Numbered from the stretch's first letter, positions 25,731-35,206 are shown. The stretch: 64,000 nt of DNA from Rheinheimera aquimaris (GCF_020531985.1 NZ_JAJAVQ010000001.1:744001-808000), one strand, 5' to 3'. The notes: generated by a model not told the origin, from the sequence alone. Translations and numbers: made by a program.

Positions 25731-26954
25731 TCAGGCGCTGTGCTGAGTTTTCAACATTGGCTGAGCTAATTTAGGCAAGTCGCCACTATTACCAAGGGCT
25801 GCGGCGATGATCTTGCTTTTCAGCCACGGCATCTGATCCACTCCGCTCATACCAACAGCTCTTACCAGCTTAAGTAATGGCTGTTTATTGCTGAAACCGC
25901 GTTTAAAAGTTTCCATTGCAGCAATCAGTGTCTGCGCTTCAGCCTTGCGCCAGCGCTCGTAGCGCCGCAGCAGACGGGTTTCGCTAAAGTCCTGATTATC
26001 GGCGACAGCTTCACTGATTAGTTCTGCTAATGCAGCTACGTCCATCAGGCCTAAATTCATACCCTGCCCAGCCAGCGGATGTATGCTATGCGCCGCGTCA
26101 GCCACCAGTACGGCACGGCCTCTGACCCAATTGCTGGCATAACGCATTTTAAGCGCAAACGCCTGCGGCACGGTTTGCCGGGCCAAAACGCCAAGTACGC
26201 TGTTACTGGCAGCGGTCAGCGCCTGATTAAACGCCATTTCATCCATGGCTAATAGCTCTGCAGCACGCTCGGGATTACAACTCCAGACAATCGAGCATTG
26301 CTGAGGATCAGGCAGTGGCAACAGCGCCAGCGGGCCGGTTGGTAAAAATACTTGTCGTGCCGTTGCCTGGTGCGGTAATTGGGTACCGATTGTTGCTACT
26401 ATCGCCTGATGTTCATAATCCCAGTGCGCCAGTGGTAGCTGCATTTCGCGCCGTACCAGCGAGTTAACACCGTCAGCGCCGACAACTAAGCGGCTTAACA
26501 GCAGCTGCTGCTGGTTAATGTTAATAACTACATCACGCTCACTTTGCGCGATGCTGTTGATAGTGCAGTTAAATAACAGTTCGACATTAGCGTGCTGCTG
26601 CAACTGCTGATACAAGGCAACACGGATTTGTTCGTTATCGCAAATCCAGCCCAGTTGGCTTAACCGCTCTTGCCCAGCATTAAATTCAATACGGCCAAAG
26701 CTGTCTGCATCCCACACCTGCATCTGATGATAAGCAGTGGCGGTTGCGGCGATAGCCGGCCAGGCACCAACATGCTCAAGCACCCGCTTTGATGCCAGAT
26801 TCAGCGCACTGACGCGCTGATGCGTAACCTGCTGTTGTGTGGGTGCGTCTCCCTGCTCCAGCACGGTAATTTTCAGGCCCGTCGGTGCCAGTAACAGCGC
26901 CAGTGTAAGCCCGGCGCTACCTGCGCCAACAATCGTAATATCGTTATTGTGCAT
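25731..26954 (-). CDS. ubiI: Ubiquinone C5-hydroxylase family FAD monooxygenase (UbiI/VisC)
   Basis: The 407-residue enzyme is a class-A flavin hydroxylase of aerobic ubiquinone synthesis. It has the N-terminal FAD motif ITIVGAGSAGLTLALLLA, the middle DG motif (VVGADGVNSLVRRE), and the second FAD motif DAAHSIHPLAGQGMNLGL. Its ATG directly follows the ubiH stop (TAAATG), so the two are co-translated. The E. coli order ubiH-ubiI(visC) ahead of gcvT is kept, and this order is the main reason to name this copy UbiI. Confidence 0.87.
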   Translation of the reverse strand: MHNNDITIVGAGSAGLTLALLLAPTGLKITVLEQGDAPTQQQVTHQRVSALNLASKRVLEHVGAWPAIAATATAYHQMQVWDADSFGRIEFNAGQERLSQLGWICDNEQIRVALYQQLQQHANVELLFNCTINSIAQSERDVVININQQQLLLSRLVVGADGVNSLVRREMQLPLAHWDYEHQAIVATIGTQLPHQATARQVFLPTGPLALLPLPDPQQCSIVWSCNPERAAELLAMDEMAFNQALTAASNSVLGVLARQTVPQAFALKMRYASNWVRGRAVLVADAAHSIHPLAGQGMNLGLMDVAALAELISEAVADNQDFSETRLLRRYERWRKAEAQTLIAAMETFKRGFSNKQPLLKLVRAVGMSGVDQMPWLKSKIIAAALGNSGDLPKLAQPMLKTQHSA

Positions 26955-28139
26955 TTAACTGCGATACCCCATAGCCTGCTCGGCCAAAGGCCGCTTTAAT
27001 TCATCACATAACGTCATGGCCAGTAAACCTGTATTGCGAGCCAGCGCAAAGGTTCGTGACTTGTTAGAAAACAGCCGCACTAGGGCATCAGTAGCGGTAC
27101 TCACTACTGCGATATCACGCTGTCTTGCCTGCTGATAGCACCTTAACATGGCATAGCCACCTATATCTGAAGGTGCTGCGGTTATCTGAGTCACCAGTTC
27201 GGCAATGTCGCGCATGGCCAGGTTAAAACCCTGACCAGCTATTGGGTGCACACTGTGTAAGCTGTTACCCAGCAACGCCACACGGTGGCGCACTACATCA
27301 GTACTCAGGCGTAAACTCAGTGGGTAGCATGCCCGCTTACCGGCAGTACTGAATACACCGGCACGATAACCAAAGGCTTGCTGAATATGTGCAGTAAAAG
27401 CAGCATCTTCCAGCTGCATTACCTGTTGCACCATCTCATCTGCAACGGTATACACCAGCGAATACCGCTTATCAGATAAAGGCAGTAATGCTATCGGGCC
27501 GTGCTCGGTAAAACGCTCCCAGGCGGTATGCTGATGGTCTTGTGATAACGCCAGGTTGGCAATAACAGCATGCTGCTGATACGGCTTTTCTGCTGTGTTA
27601 AATCCAGCCAAGGTTCGGCTGGCAGATAAGCCACCTTCGGCAATCACCAACAGTTTACAAGCCAGCTGACGCCCGCCAGACAATTGAATATTCTGTTGCT
27701 GTTGTTGCGGCGTAATCTCACTTATCGTGGCTGGGGCGAAGCGGGTAAGGCCGTTTTTGCCAGTAAGTTTGTCGCTTAGGACAGCACCAAGGTGCTCTAC
27801 TTCGAGCACATACCCCAGGGCATCCCGTTGGTATTCCTGCGCCGTCAGCCGGGTTTTACCAAAATGACCGCGATCAGAAACATTGATAGTTTCAATGGCA
27901 CAGGCATGTTTTTCAAGCTGTTGCCACAAGCCCCACTGACGCAACAAATCAACACTGGCTGCTGCTAACGCAATGCTTCTGCTGTCAAAGCTTACGCTAC
28001 TTACCTGTTCTTGCTGCTGTTCAACAATAGCAAGTTTCAGATCAGGCTTTGCCTGTAACAGCGCATGGGCCAGCGTACTGCCAGCCATACCACCGCCGGC
28101 GATAATCAGGTCAAATAATTCAGTGGTCTTGTCTTTCAT
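26955..28139 (-). CDS. ubiH: 2-octaprenyl-6-methoxyphenol hydroxylase, ubiquinone biosynthesis
   Basis: This 394-residue FAD monooxygenase acts on a ubiquinone ring intermediate. The FAD motif is LIIAGGGMAGSTLAHALL, and the second motif reads GNSLHSVHPIAGQGFNLAM where most UbiH have a conserved Ala-His pair. The start codon overlaps the stop of ygfB by one base (TAATG), so it is coupled to ygfB. In E. coli pepP lies between ygfB and ubiH; here it is missing. Confidence 0.9.
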   Translation of the reverse strand: MKDKTTELFDLIIAGGGMAGSTLAHALLQAKPDLKLAIVEQQQEQVSSVSFDSRSIALAAASVDLLRQWGLWQQLEKHACAIETINVSDRGHFGKTRLTAQEYQRDALGYVLEVEHLGAVLSDKLTGKNGLTRFAPATISEITPQQQQQNIQLSGGRQLACKLLVIAEGGLSASRTLAGFNTAEKPYQQHAVIANLALSQDHQHTAWERFTEHGPIALLPLSDKRYSLVYTVADEMVQQVMQLEDAAFTAHIQQAFGYRAGVFSTAGKRACYPLSLRLSTDVVRHRVALLGNSLHSVHPIAGQGFNLAMRDIAELVTQITAAPSDIGGYAMLRCYQQARQRDIAVVSTATDALVRLFSNKSRTFALARNTGLLAMTLCDELKRPLAEQAMGYRS

Positions 28140-28720
28140 TAATGTAACGTCTTGTTACTAACCGTTTTGGCACTGAATTTCTGCCCCACCTCGGTGTAGC
28201 AGGCCAGCACCATGATGCGGATATGTTCCAGCACCAGAAAGTAGGCTTCATCGTTTTCTTCAGCACTACCATCGTCAGTGGTGTGAATATCTATCCGGGT
28301 CACTTCGGTCAGCTGGTCCAGTGCTTCGCGTACATCATCAGATACCAGCGATAAATCGGTTTGCTGCACAGCAAAACCGACCAGGAAAGCCTGAGTCCAC
28401 TCTACCATGGCGTCCAGCCGCTCCGGCAGGCTGTCATCGTCGCTTGGTAGCAACATACTGAAGCTAAAGTCATTTTTTGCCAGTTCTTTCGCCGTCTGCT
28501 CAATTAAGCTGACAACATGCTGCTTAACTTCCTGGCTAAGTTCCTGGCCATCATTAAGAAAGTCCTGCAACACCGGCAGCAGCAATTTAGGTTCCGGCTC
28601 GACACCGGCACTGAGTAACCCGGCAACCAAACCGTGAACCTCAGCAGCAGACGCCATCACATAGGCCTGATCCAGCTTGTACATCCACTCATCGTATGTC
28701 AGTAAAAATGGGCTGCTCAT
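28139..28720 (-). CDS. ygfB: YgfB / UPF0149 family protein
   Basis: The 193-residue protein is of the UPF0149 family, whose members sit upstream of the ubiH operon in many Gammaproteobacteria. Family features are the acidic N-terminal helices (AAEVHGLVAGLLSAGVEPEP) and the C-terminal half with EWTQAFLVGFAVQQTD and NDEAYFLVLEHIRIMVL. The function is not established in most species; a regulatory role has been reported for the Pseudomonas member. It heads the minus-strand ygfB-ubiH-ubiI operon. Confidence 0.9.
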   Translation of the reverse strand: MSSPFLLTYDEWMYKLDQAYVMASAAEVHGLVAGLLSAGVEPEPKLLLPVLQDFLNDGQELSQEVKQHVVSLIEQTAKELAKNDFSFSMLLPSDDDSLPERLDAMVEWTQAFLVGFAVQQTDLSLVSDDVREALDQLTEVTRIDIHTTDDGSAEENDEAYFLVLEHIRIMVLACYTEVGQKFSAKTVSNKTLH

Positions 28721-28917
28721 ATAACTATTCGTGCTGTTGTTAACTGCCTTTATGCTACCACCCTAGCCTTAAAGCGCCAACTTTCCTGTAGCAGTTTTGC
28801 TTATGGCATAAAGCGTAAACAAAAGTTGCTGCAAAACCATGCAACTAGCACCAATACGGGCAAAACTGCGATGAATCGCCTTATAAGCTGAGAATTGCAG
28901 TGTTATACTCTGTTCAG

Positions 28918-29100
28918 TTCTCTGGGTTGTTGGTGATCAGGTGGATGTCCCTGAGCCGATAATTGTTTTTACCAAGGGATTCTTCTGCACTACCAGTGTG
29001 CAAGCCCGGCCCGTACCGGGAAGCCTGAGGTGGTCATCTGACTCCCGCCTTGAACCTATGGTTCAAGGGCTAACACCAGACACGGCAATCTGGAGAACCC
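28918..29100 (+). ncRNA. ssrS: 6S RNA
   Basis: The sequence between ygfB and ygfA is the expected place for 6S RNA. It starts TTCTCTGGG and ends CTGGAGAACCC, which pair to close the long hairpin. Internal landmarks match E. coli 6S, such as CCCTGAGCCGATA near 28950 and CTTGAACC-TATGGTTCAAGGGC near 29050-29070. A TATACT -10 lies about 14 bases upstream. 6S RNA mimics an open promoter and holds sigma70 RNA polymerase in stationary phase. The ends are approximate. Confidence 0.9.
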
Positions 29101-29163
29101 CTTTCATTCTGTTGCCATTCAGGCATACTGCAAAACAATTACCTGTTAGTGTTTTAAACCGCC

Positions 29164-29772
29164 GTGCACGATAATCAAAGTCAGCGCCTGCAATTACGTA
29201 AACTTATCCGTCAAAGACGCCAGCAGCTTAGCCCTGCCCAGCAACAACAAGCGGCCAATGATTTAGTCAGCCAGGCTTTAGCCTTGCCAGCGCTTAATAA
29301 CAGCCAGCACATTGCTTTGTATCTGGCCAACGACAGCGAGCTGGACACTTTTCCACTAATACAAACACTGTGGCAGCAAGGTAAGCAGCTGTATCTGCCA
29401 GTGCTGCACCCTTTTGCCGCCGGTTACCTGTTGTTTGTGCGCTATGACCAGGATACATTGCTGTACCCTAACCGCTTTGGTATTCCCGAGCCGTTAGCAG
29501 AATGCCACCGGCTGCTGCCGGTGGACCAGCTGGACATCATTTTTACGCCTTTAGTGGCGTTTGATCTAAAAGGTAACCGCTTGGGGATGGGCGGCGGCTT
29601 TTATGATCGCACTTTGTCGCAGCTACCAACAAAAAGCCGAAGTAAGGTTATCGGCCTGGCGTATAACTGCCAGCAGGTAGATGCAGTACCCTGTGAAGCC
29701 TGGGATATTCCGCTAAATAAGGTTATTACGCCAGGTGAATATTTCGATTTTCGTTCAATGATTACACCTTAG
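29164..29772 (+). CDS. ygfA: 5-formyltetrahydrofolate cyclo-ligase
   Basis: The 202-residue enzyme converts 5-formyl-THF to 5,10-methenyl-THF with ATP. Visible family motifs are LRKLIRQRRQQLSPAQQ near the N terminus, IIFTPLVAFDLKGNRLGMGG, and GGFYDRTL (the conserved substrate/ATP region). The start is GTG 29164, 64 bases after the 3' end of 6S RNA. As in E. coli, the gene is probably co-transcribed from the 6S promoter. Confidence 0.95.
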   Translation: MHDNQSQRLQLRKLIRQRRQQLSPAQQQQAANDLVSQALALPALNNSQHIALYLANDSELDTFPLIQTLWQQGKQLYLPVLHPFAAGYLLFVRYDQDTLLYPNRFGIPEPLAECHRLLPVDQLDIIFTPLVAFDLKGNRLGMGGGFYDRTLSQLPTKSRSKVIGLAYNCQQVDAVPCEAWDIPLNKVITPGEYFDFRSMITP

Positions 29773-29799
29773 CTAACGAAAGCAGGCCAGAAACGCGAT

Positions 29800-29863
29800 C
29801 TGGTCGCCACAGAGTGTTTGAGCCCTGCCGCAGGCATAAGGGCGAGTTGCTGTGGCGAGCCAG
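29800..29863. repeat. Imperfect inverted repeat between ygfA and rpiA
   Basis: CTGGTCGCCACAG (29800-29812) pairs with CTGTGGCGAGCCAG (29850-29863), and GCCCT/AGGGC pairs inside. A structured RNA or a short repeat element is possible; there is no T run, so a simple terminator is unlikely. Confidence 0.5.
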
Positions 29864-30002
29864 AGGGCGTATTGTGGCCGGCAACACTTACACCTAACTC
29901 ATGTCACTAAACAGTTTTCGCCTTTTTCCGCTTTTGCCCTTTTGTCGGCAGGGTCTTTCGATATAATATCCATCTGTATGGCTAAATGATTACGGACCTG
30001 CA

Positions 30003-30659
30003 ATGACCCAAGATGAAATGAAAAAAAATGCTGCCTGGGCAGCACTGGAATATATCCCCCGCCACACTGTCGTTGGCGTTGGCACCGGCTCAACGGTGAA
30101 TCATTTTATCGACGCATTAGCCAGCATTAAAACTGAAATAAAAGGCGCGGTATCAAGCTCAGAGCAGTCAACCATCAGGCTAAAAGCACTTGGCATAGCG
30201 GTGCTGGATCTTAACGACATCGACAGCTTCAGTGTGTATGTTGATGGTGCCGACGAAATTAATGCACAAAAGCATATGATTAAAGGCGGCGGCGCAGCGC
30301 TGACACGCGAAAAAATCGTCGCGGCCGTGGCAGAAAAATTTATCTGTATTGTGGATAGCACTAAACAGGTAGAAGTGTTGGGTAAGTTTCCGCTGCCGGT
30401 AGAAGTTATCCCGATGGCGGCGAGCCATGTCGCAAGACAGCTGAGCAAACTGGGCGGCAAGCCGGTATTGCGCCAGGGCGTCACTACCGACAATGGTAAT
30501 GTGATTTTAGATGTGCATCAGCTAGCGATTACTGACCCTTTGCAGCTGGAGCAACAAATAAACAATATCGTCGGCGTGGTATGCAACGGCATTTTTGCCC
30601 AGCGCGGCGCTGATATGGTGCTGGTTGGCGCTGCCAGCGGCACCCAGGTTATCCGTTAA
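30003..30659 (+). CDS. rpiA: Ribose-5-phosphate isomerase A
   Basis: The 218-residue enzyme interconverts ribose 5-phosphate and ribulose 5-phosphate. Signatures are [17 protein letters not shown] (phosphate loop), YVDGADEIN (acidic active-site residues) and [23 protein letters not shown] -10 lies at 29962-29967, about 35 bases before the ATG. In E. coli rpiA is likewise between ygfA and serA, so the order is conserved. Confidence 0.97.
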   Translation: MTQDEMKKNAAWAALEYIPRHTVVGVGTGSTVNHFIDALASIKTEIKGAVSSSEQSTIRLKALGIAVLDLNDIDSFSVYVDGADEINAQKHMIKGGGAALTREKIVAAVAEKFICIVDSTKQVEVLGKFPLPVEVIPMAASHVARQLSKLGGKPVLRQGVTTDNGNVILDVHQLAITDPLQLEQQINNIVGVVCNGIFAQRGADMVLVGAASGTQVIR

Positions 30660-30751
30660 CCGTACGGTTAGCCATTAAGAGGCCCACGAAAATACAATAA
30701 TAATAACGATAACAATCTGATTTTATTTTTAATTTACTGAAGAGAAGTGAC

Positions 30752-31978
30752 ATGGAAAAATTTTCGCTGGCCAAAGACAAAATAAAAATACTGTTACTGG
30801 AAGGCTTGCACCAAAGTGCGGTGCAAACCTTTAAAAATCAGGGCTACAGCAATATCGAGTATCTAAAAACGTCCCTGCCGGAAGATGAGCTGATTGAGCG
30901 GATTAAAGATGCGCATTTTATCGGCATCCGCTCGCGCACCCAGTTAACCGACAAAGTGCTGGATGCTGCAGGTAAGCTGGTGGCCATCGGCTGTTTTTGT
31001 ATCGGTACTAATCAGGTTGATTTAACTGCAGCATTAAAGCGGGCTATTCCGGTATTTAATGCACCGTTTTCGAACACCCGCTCGGTAGCCGAGCTGGTAT
31101 TGGGCCAGATTATTATGCTGTTACGCGGTATTCCGCAGCGTAACGCAGCTGCCCATCGTGGTGAGTGGCAAAAAACCGCTAATAACTCGTTTGAAGCCCG
31201 CGGCAAAACGCTGGGTATTATCGGTTACGGCCATATCGGCACTCAGCTTAGCATCATGGCCGAGAACATCGGCATGCGGGTACAGTTTTATGATATCGAA
31301 GACAAGCTGGTGTTGGGTAACGCTACCCAGGTAGATTTCGGCACTTTGCTGAAAACCTCTGATGTGATAAGCCTGCATGTGCCCGAGACGCCACAAACAC
31401 AAAATATGATTGGCGAAGCAGAACTGGCGCTGATGAAACAAGGCAGCATTTTAATTAATGCTTCCCGTGGCACCGTAGTCGATATTGACGCCCTGACCGG
31501 CGCGTTGCAAAGCAATAAACTGTCAGGCGCGGCAATAGACGTGTTCCCGGTGGAGCCTAAAGGCAATGATGAAGAGTTTATCTCGCCGCTGCGAGCCTTT
31601 GATAACGTGATCCTGACACCGCATATCGGCGGTTCAACTCAGGAAGCGCAGGAAAATATCGGCTTTGAAGTGGCCGGCAAACTGGTGAAATACAGCGACA
31701 ACGGTTCAACGCTGTCGGCGGTTAATTTCCCGGAAGTATCGCTGCCTGAGCACAAAGGCCGTTCACGCTTGCTGCATATTCATAAAAACCAGCCTGGCGT
31801 GCTGACTAAAATCAACGATGCGTTCGCCAAACACAATATCAACATTGCCGGTCAATACCTGCAAACCAATGCCGATATCGGCTATGTGGTCATTGATATC
31901 GACTCAGACGATGTCGAGCAGGCACTGAATGAGCTAAGAGCCATACCAGGTACTTTGCGCGCCCGCGTGCTGCACTAA
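30752..31978 (+). CDS. serA: D-3-phosphoglycerate dehydrogenase
   Basis: The 408-residue enzyme starts serine synthesis. It has a dehydrogenase domain with NAD motif LGIIGYGHIGTQLS and the catalytic region LTPHIGGSTQEAQENIG (His-Glu relay). A C-terminal ACT domain (~335-408) senses serine in this short-type SerA. GAAGAGAAGTG lies before ATG 30752. It is monocistronic with a strong terminator, and serine/glycine supply links it functionally with gcvTHP nearby. Confidence 0.97.
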   Translation: MEKFSLAKDKIKILLLEGLHQSAVQTFKNQGYSNIEYLKTSLPEDELIERIKDAHFIGIRSRTQLTDKVLDAAGKLVAIGCFCIGTNQVDLTAALKRAIPVFNAPFSNTRSVAELVLGQIIMLLRGIPQRNAAAHRGEWQKTANNSFEARGKTLGIIGYGHIGTQLSIMAENIGMRVQFYDIEDKLVLGNATQVDFGTLLKTSDVISLHVPETPQTQNMIGEAELALMKQGSILINASRGTVVDIDALTGALQSNKLSGAAIDVFPVEPKGNDEEFISPLRAFDNVILTPHIGGSTQEAQENIGFEVAGKLVKYSDNGSTLSAVNFPEVSLPEHKGRSRLLHIHKNQPGVLTKINDAFAKHNINIAGQYLQTNADIGYVVIDIDSDDVEQALNELRAIPGTLRARVLH

Positions 31979-31995
31979 GCATCATCTGCAGAGAA

Positions 31996-32023
31996 TAAAA
32001 AAGCCCGCGTTGCGGGCTTTTTG
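31996..32023 (+). terminator. Terminator of serA
   Basis: The stem AGCCCGC / GCGGGCT (32002-32008 with 32012-32018) is followed by T5 and lies about 20 bases after the serA stop. Confidence 0.9.
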
Positions 32024-32034
32024 TTAATCGTTTT

Positions 32035-32134
32035 AGAACCACAATGTTCACACTGACACGCCGTGAACCCATCCATGGGGGCTCGTTTCCGCCCGTCCAG
32101 GGCTCCAACGGTCAGTTTAGAACACTCTGGTTCT
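32035..32134. repeat. ~100-bp inverted-repeat element after serA
   Basis: The ends AGAACCA (32035-32041) and TGGTTCT (32128-32134) are perfect inverses, and inside them GTTC-N2-ACTGAC pairs with GTCAGT-N3-GAAC. The centre has a second palindrome (CCATCCATGG). The shape suggests a REP or MITE-like element, or a structured RNA. No ORF is inside. Confidence 0.6.
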
Positions 32135-32141
32135 TAGTCAG

Positions 32142-32531
32142 TTAATCTTCCTGCATTTCGTTAATCAGCGTCTCGGCCAGTTCATCCGGCAGTACCACTA
32201 CGCCCGGGCCATCGGTATCCGGCAGTACCGCAATTGCCAGCTCGTCGCCATTTAAGCCTGATGTCCATTTGTCCAGCCAGGTATCTACGTCAACCGCCTG
32301 CGCTGTACAGTGTGACCACTCGCCCTCTATCCACTGCTCTGCCAGTTCTGCATGTGGCCAAACCGGGATGCAACGCTCATCTTCAGCGCTTACCAGTACA
32401 AAGCCTTCGTCATCTGTCAGGATCCAGATTTTTTCTAAATCGGCCACAGCCTGAATAAAGTAAGCGTAACGCTGTTCTGCATCTAACGCGGTGATACGGT
32501 TTAATTCTTCAGCAGTGAGTTGGTATTCCAT
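32142..32531 (-). CDS. DUF2750 domain protein
   Basis: The 129-residue soluble acidic protein carries the DUF2750 pattern (RYAYFIQAVADLEKIWIL, VWPHAELAEQWIEGEW, DELAIAVLPDTDGPGVVVLP). Members are common in Alteromonadales and Vibrionales, and their function is unknown. It is monocistronic, with GGGAAGC before the ATG. Confidence 0.85.
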   Translation of the reverse strand: MEYQLTAEELNRITALDAEQRYAYFIQAVADLEKIWILTDDEGFVLVSAEDERCIPVWPHAELAEQWIEGEWSHCTAQAVDVDTWLDKWTSGLNGDELAIAVLPDTDGPGVVVLPDELAETLINEMQED

Positions 32532-32598
32532 GGTAGCTTCCCGTTATTCAGTCTTAATTGCGCTAATGATGACGGATCCGCAGCAGTTTTACCAATAA

Positions 32599-33030
32599 TT
32601 ATTCGGCAAATACTGCTACGCCAAACCATAGTAACAGCGCATAACGCAATGCTTTTCCGCTTGCGACTAGCAGTAAAAACAGCGTAAAACGCACTTTCAG
32701 CACGCCAGCGACCAGTGTCAGCGGATCACCAAGCACTGGCAGCCATGAAAACAGCAGGCTCCAACTACCAAACCGCTGAAACTGCCGCTGGGCTTTTTCC
32801 AGTGCGCCAGGCGACAGCGGAAACCAGCGTTTATGTTGAAACTTTACTAAATGCTGCCCCAGATACCAGTTAACACAAGCCCCCAATGTATTGCCGCTGG
32901 TTGCGGCAATAAATAACCCCCAGGGAGCGTAGCCTTTTGCCTGTAGCGTAAGTACTAAGGCTTCACTGGAGGCCGGAAATAACGTAGCGGCAATAAAACC
33001 GCTGGCAAAGAGTAAAAGATAGGCCGACAC
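32599..33030 (-). CDS. yqaA: YqaA-like DedA/VTT family membrane protein
   Basis: The 143-residue protein has the length of E. coli YqaA (142). It has four to five hydrophobic helices and the VTT/DedA-like pattern (SGNTLGACVNWYLGQH, then FGSWSLLFSWLPVLGDPLTLVAG). Relatives of this fold move lipids across membranes; YqaA's own role is open. Its end-to-start gap to the MAPEG gene is 3 bases, so they share a transcript. Confidence 0.87.
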   Translation of the reverse strand: MSAYLLLFASGFIAATLFPASSEALVLTLQAKGYAPWGLFIAATSGNTLGACVNWYLGQHLVKFQHKRWFPLSPGALEKAQRQFQRFGSWSLLFSWLPVLGDPLTLVAGVLKVRFTLFLLLVASGKALRYALLLWFGVAVFAE

Positions 33031-33033
33031 CGC

Positions 33034-33453
33034 TTACGCCAGCAGCGCCTGTATTATCAGCCGGATCCAGATTGCCCACAGCACAGCACAGCTGATTAAA
33101 AATACATTAAAGCGCAGCCGCACTTTATTACTGCCGGTATGAATAATGGTATGGGCAATACGTAGCGCGACATAAAGCCCACCTAAAACCACGTAAGCAA
33201 TGTCAGCCAGCCCCAGCTGCAGCGTAAACAGCACGCTGAACATATACAGCATTGGCATTTGGAACTGATTGTCAAAGTTGCGGCTGGTGGCAATAACCTG
33301 CTCATTCGCACCGGTCAGGTTCATGGTTTTAAACGCGGAAATACTGATTTCTTTATTTTTGGCCGAGCGGATCCGGCGCCGCCCCATCAAAATCATCACA
33401 GCACTAGTCAGCAATACCTGTACAAAGACCGGTATCAGTATAAATTTTTCCAT
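33034..33453 (-). CDS. MAPEG family membrane protein
   Basis: The 139-residue protein has four helices in the MAPEG arrangement. The NFDNQFQMPMLYMFSVLF and YVALRIAHTIIHTGSNKVRLR segments are typical, the last being the signature near the third helix. Eukaryotic members work on eicosanoids and glutathione; bacterial ones are mostly uncharacterised. A GGAGCTG ribosome site precedes the ATG at 33453. It is the first gene of a two-gene unit with yqaA. Confidence 0.85.
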   Translation of the reverse strand: MEKFILIPVFVQVLLTSAVMILMGRRRIRSAKNKEISISAFKTMNLTGANEQVIATSRNFDNQFQMPMLYMFSVLFTLQLGLADIAYVVLGGLYVALRIAHTIIHTGSNKVRLRFNVFLISCAVLWAIWIRLIIQALLA

Positions 33454-33592
33454 TATCAGCTCCTTATTTAATCCGGCGAAGCTTAAAGCAGTGCAGCAAA
33501 AGATGCCAGCGTCTTAATTTTGTCATATCCGGCCTTTATATTTTGCCTTGTGATGTTGTTATACTGCGTCGTCTTTATTATCAGGTGACGCC

Positions 33593-34186
33593 ATGGCGCA
33601 ATTATATTTTTATTATTCGGCAATGAATGCCGGTAAATCGACCTCGTTACTGCAAAGTGCTTATAACTATCAGGAAAGAGGTATGACAGTGGCTATTTAT
33701 ACTGCAGCGCTGGATAACCGCTTCGGTATAGGCAAAGTCAGCTCGCGCATTGGTCTGGCGATGGATGCACATATTTTTGACCCTGACTTTGATTTTGTTG
33801 CCCATATTACACAGTTAAAAGCACAAGGCAGGCTCGATTGTGTGCTGATTGATGAAGCGCAGTTTTTATCCAAAGCGCAGGTACGCCAGCTGACTGATGT
33901 GGTAGATGAATTAAGGGTGCCGGTACTGGCATTTGGTCTGCGTACTGATTTTCTCGGTGAAACCTTTGCCGGCAGCGAGGCGCTGTTGGCCTGGGCCGAT
34001 AAACTGATAGAGCTGAAAACAATATGCCACTGCGGCCGTAAGGCGAACTTTGTCGTCAGGCTTGATGAAAATGGCCAGGCAGCGACGGCGGGCTCACAAG
34101 TGCAGATTGGCGGCAACGAAAGTTATGTATCAATGTGCCGTGCGCATTTTAAAGCGCTGGTATGGCAGGATAAACAAACGGAGTAG
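33593..34186 (+). CDS. tdk: Thymidine kinase
   Basis: The 197-residue type-II thymidine kinase phosphorylates thymidine with ATP. The P-loop is [15 protein letters not shown], the catalytic acidic motif is LIDEAQFL, and the zinc site uses ICHCGRKA and MCRAHF cysteines. An extended -10 (TG-N-TATACT, near 33557-33565) lies about 28 bases upstream of the ATG. It is followed after 3 bases by a glycosyltransferase-like gene in the same operon. Confidence 0.95.
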   Translation: MAQLYFYYSAMNAGKSTSLLQSAYNYQERGMTVAIYTAALDNRFGIGKVSSRIGLAMDAHIFDPDFDFVAHITQLKAQGRLDCVLIDEAQFLSKAQVRQLTDVVDELRVPVLAFGLRTDFLGETFAGSEALLAWADKLIELKTICHCGRKANFVVRLDENGQAATAGSQVQIGGNESYVSMCRAHFKALVWQDKQTE

Positions 34187-34189
34187 CTT

Positions 34190-35206
34190 ATGAAAATTCT
34201 CTATGGCGTGCAGGCAACCGGTAATGGACATATCAGCAGAGCGCGCGCTATGGGGAAGTATCTGGCGGCCGCTGGCGTGCAGACAGATTATCTGTTTTCC
34301 GGCCGGCCGGCGGATCAACTGTTTGATATGCAGCAGTTTGGCCAGTATCAGGTAAAACGCGGTTTAACCTTTGTCACCCAGGCCGGTAAAGTGAACTACT
34401 GGCAAACTTTCTGGCAGGCTTCAGTCAGAACGCTGCAGCAGGACATCAAAGCACTGGATTTAAGCAGTTACGATCTGGTCCTAACCGATTTTGAGCCCAT
34501 TACCGCGCATGCCGCCAGATTGCAGCACAAACGCAGCATAGCCTTTGGTCATCAGTATGCCTTTTTGCACAATATCCCCATGGAGCATGCCACCCCGATG
34601 ACCCGACTGGTGTTTAAACACTTCGCTCCGGCCCAGTATCAACTTGGCCTGCACTGGCATCATTTTAATCAGCCTATACTACCGCCGATTATTGATGAAG
34701 AGCCACACGATGTTGCACAGAATGAGCAGCAGGTCTTGGTGTATCTGCCATTTGAAGATCAAAACCAGGTCGTCAATATGTTAAAGCCGCTAACAGAGTA
34801 TCAGTTTAGCGTATATGGCCCCGGCCTTAGCAAAGCGACGCTGGGGCATATTCACACTCATCCACTGGCACTTAAGCCGTTTAAAACTGATTTAGCCAGC
34901 TGCAACTATGTGCTTAGCAATGCCGGTTTTGAGCTGATAAGCGAAGCGCTGCAATTGAAAAAACGTATTATGGTAAAACCGCTGCAGGGGCAGATGGAGC
35001 AACAATCCAACGCCCTCGCCTTACAGCAACTGCGACTGGCAACGCGCTCTGATACACTCAACAGCAGTATCGTCGCCAACTGGCTTGGCAGCCAAAGCAG
35101 CCAGCAGTTTGTGCACTATCCCAATGTGGCCAAAGCCATCTGTGACTGGCTGCTGGCAGACACGCCAACGGATGTCGCCACATTAAGTAAGCAGTTGTGG
35201 CAATAA
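34190..35206 (+). CDS. Predicted glycosyltransferase, MJ1255/VC2487 family
   Basis: The 338-residue protein is a GT-B fold enzyme with MKILYGVQATGNGHISRARAM at the N terminus and the C-terminal donor-site motif SNAGFELISEALQLKK. The family is annotated as MJ1255/VC2487 glycosyltransferase, usually beside tdk or similar household genes in Vibrio and Shewanella relatives. The acceptor is unknown. The 3-base gap to tdk and the shared terminator imply a bicistronic mRNA. Confidence 0.85.
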   Translation: MKILYGVQATGNGHISRARAMGKYLAAAGVQTDYLFSGRPADQLFDMQQFGQYQVKRGLTFVTQAGKVNYWQTFWQASVRTLQQDIKALDLSSYDLVLTDFEPITAHAARLQHKRSIAFGHQYAFLHNIPMEHATPMTRLVFKHFAPAQYQLGLHWHHFNQPILPPIIDEEPHDVAQNEQQVLVYLPFEDQNQVVNMLKPLTEYQFSVYGPGLSKATLGHIHTHPLALKPFKTDLASCNYVLSNAGFELISEALQLKKRIMVKPLQGQMEQQSNALALQQLRLATRSDTLNSSIVANWLGSQSSQQFVHYPNVAKAICDWLLADTPTDVATLSKQLWQ

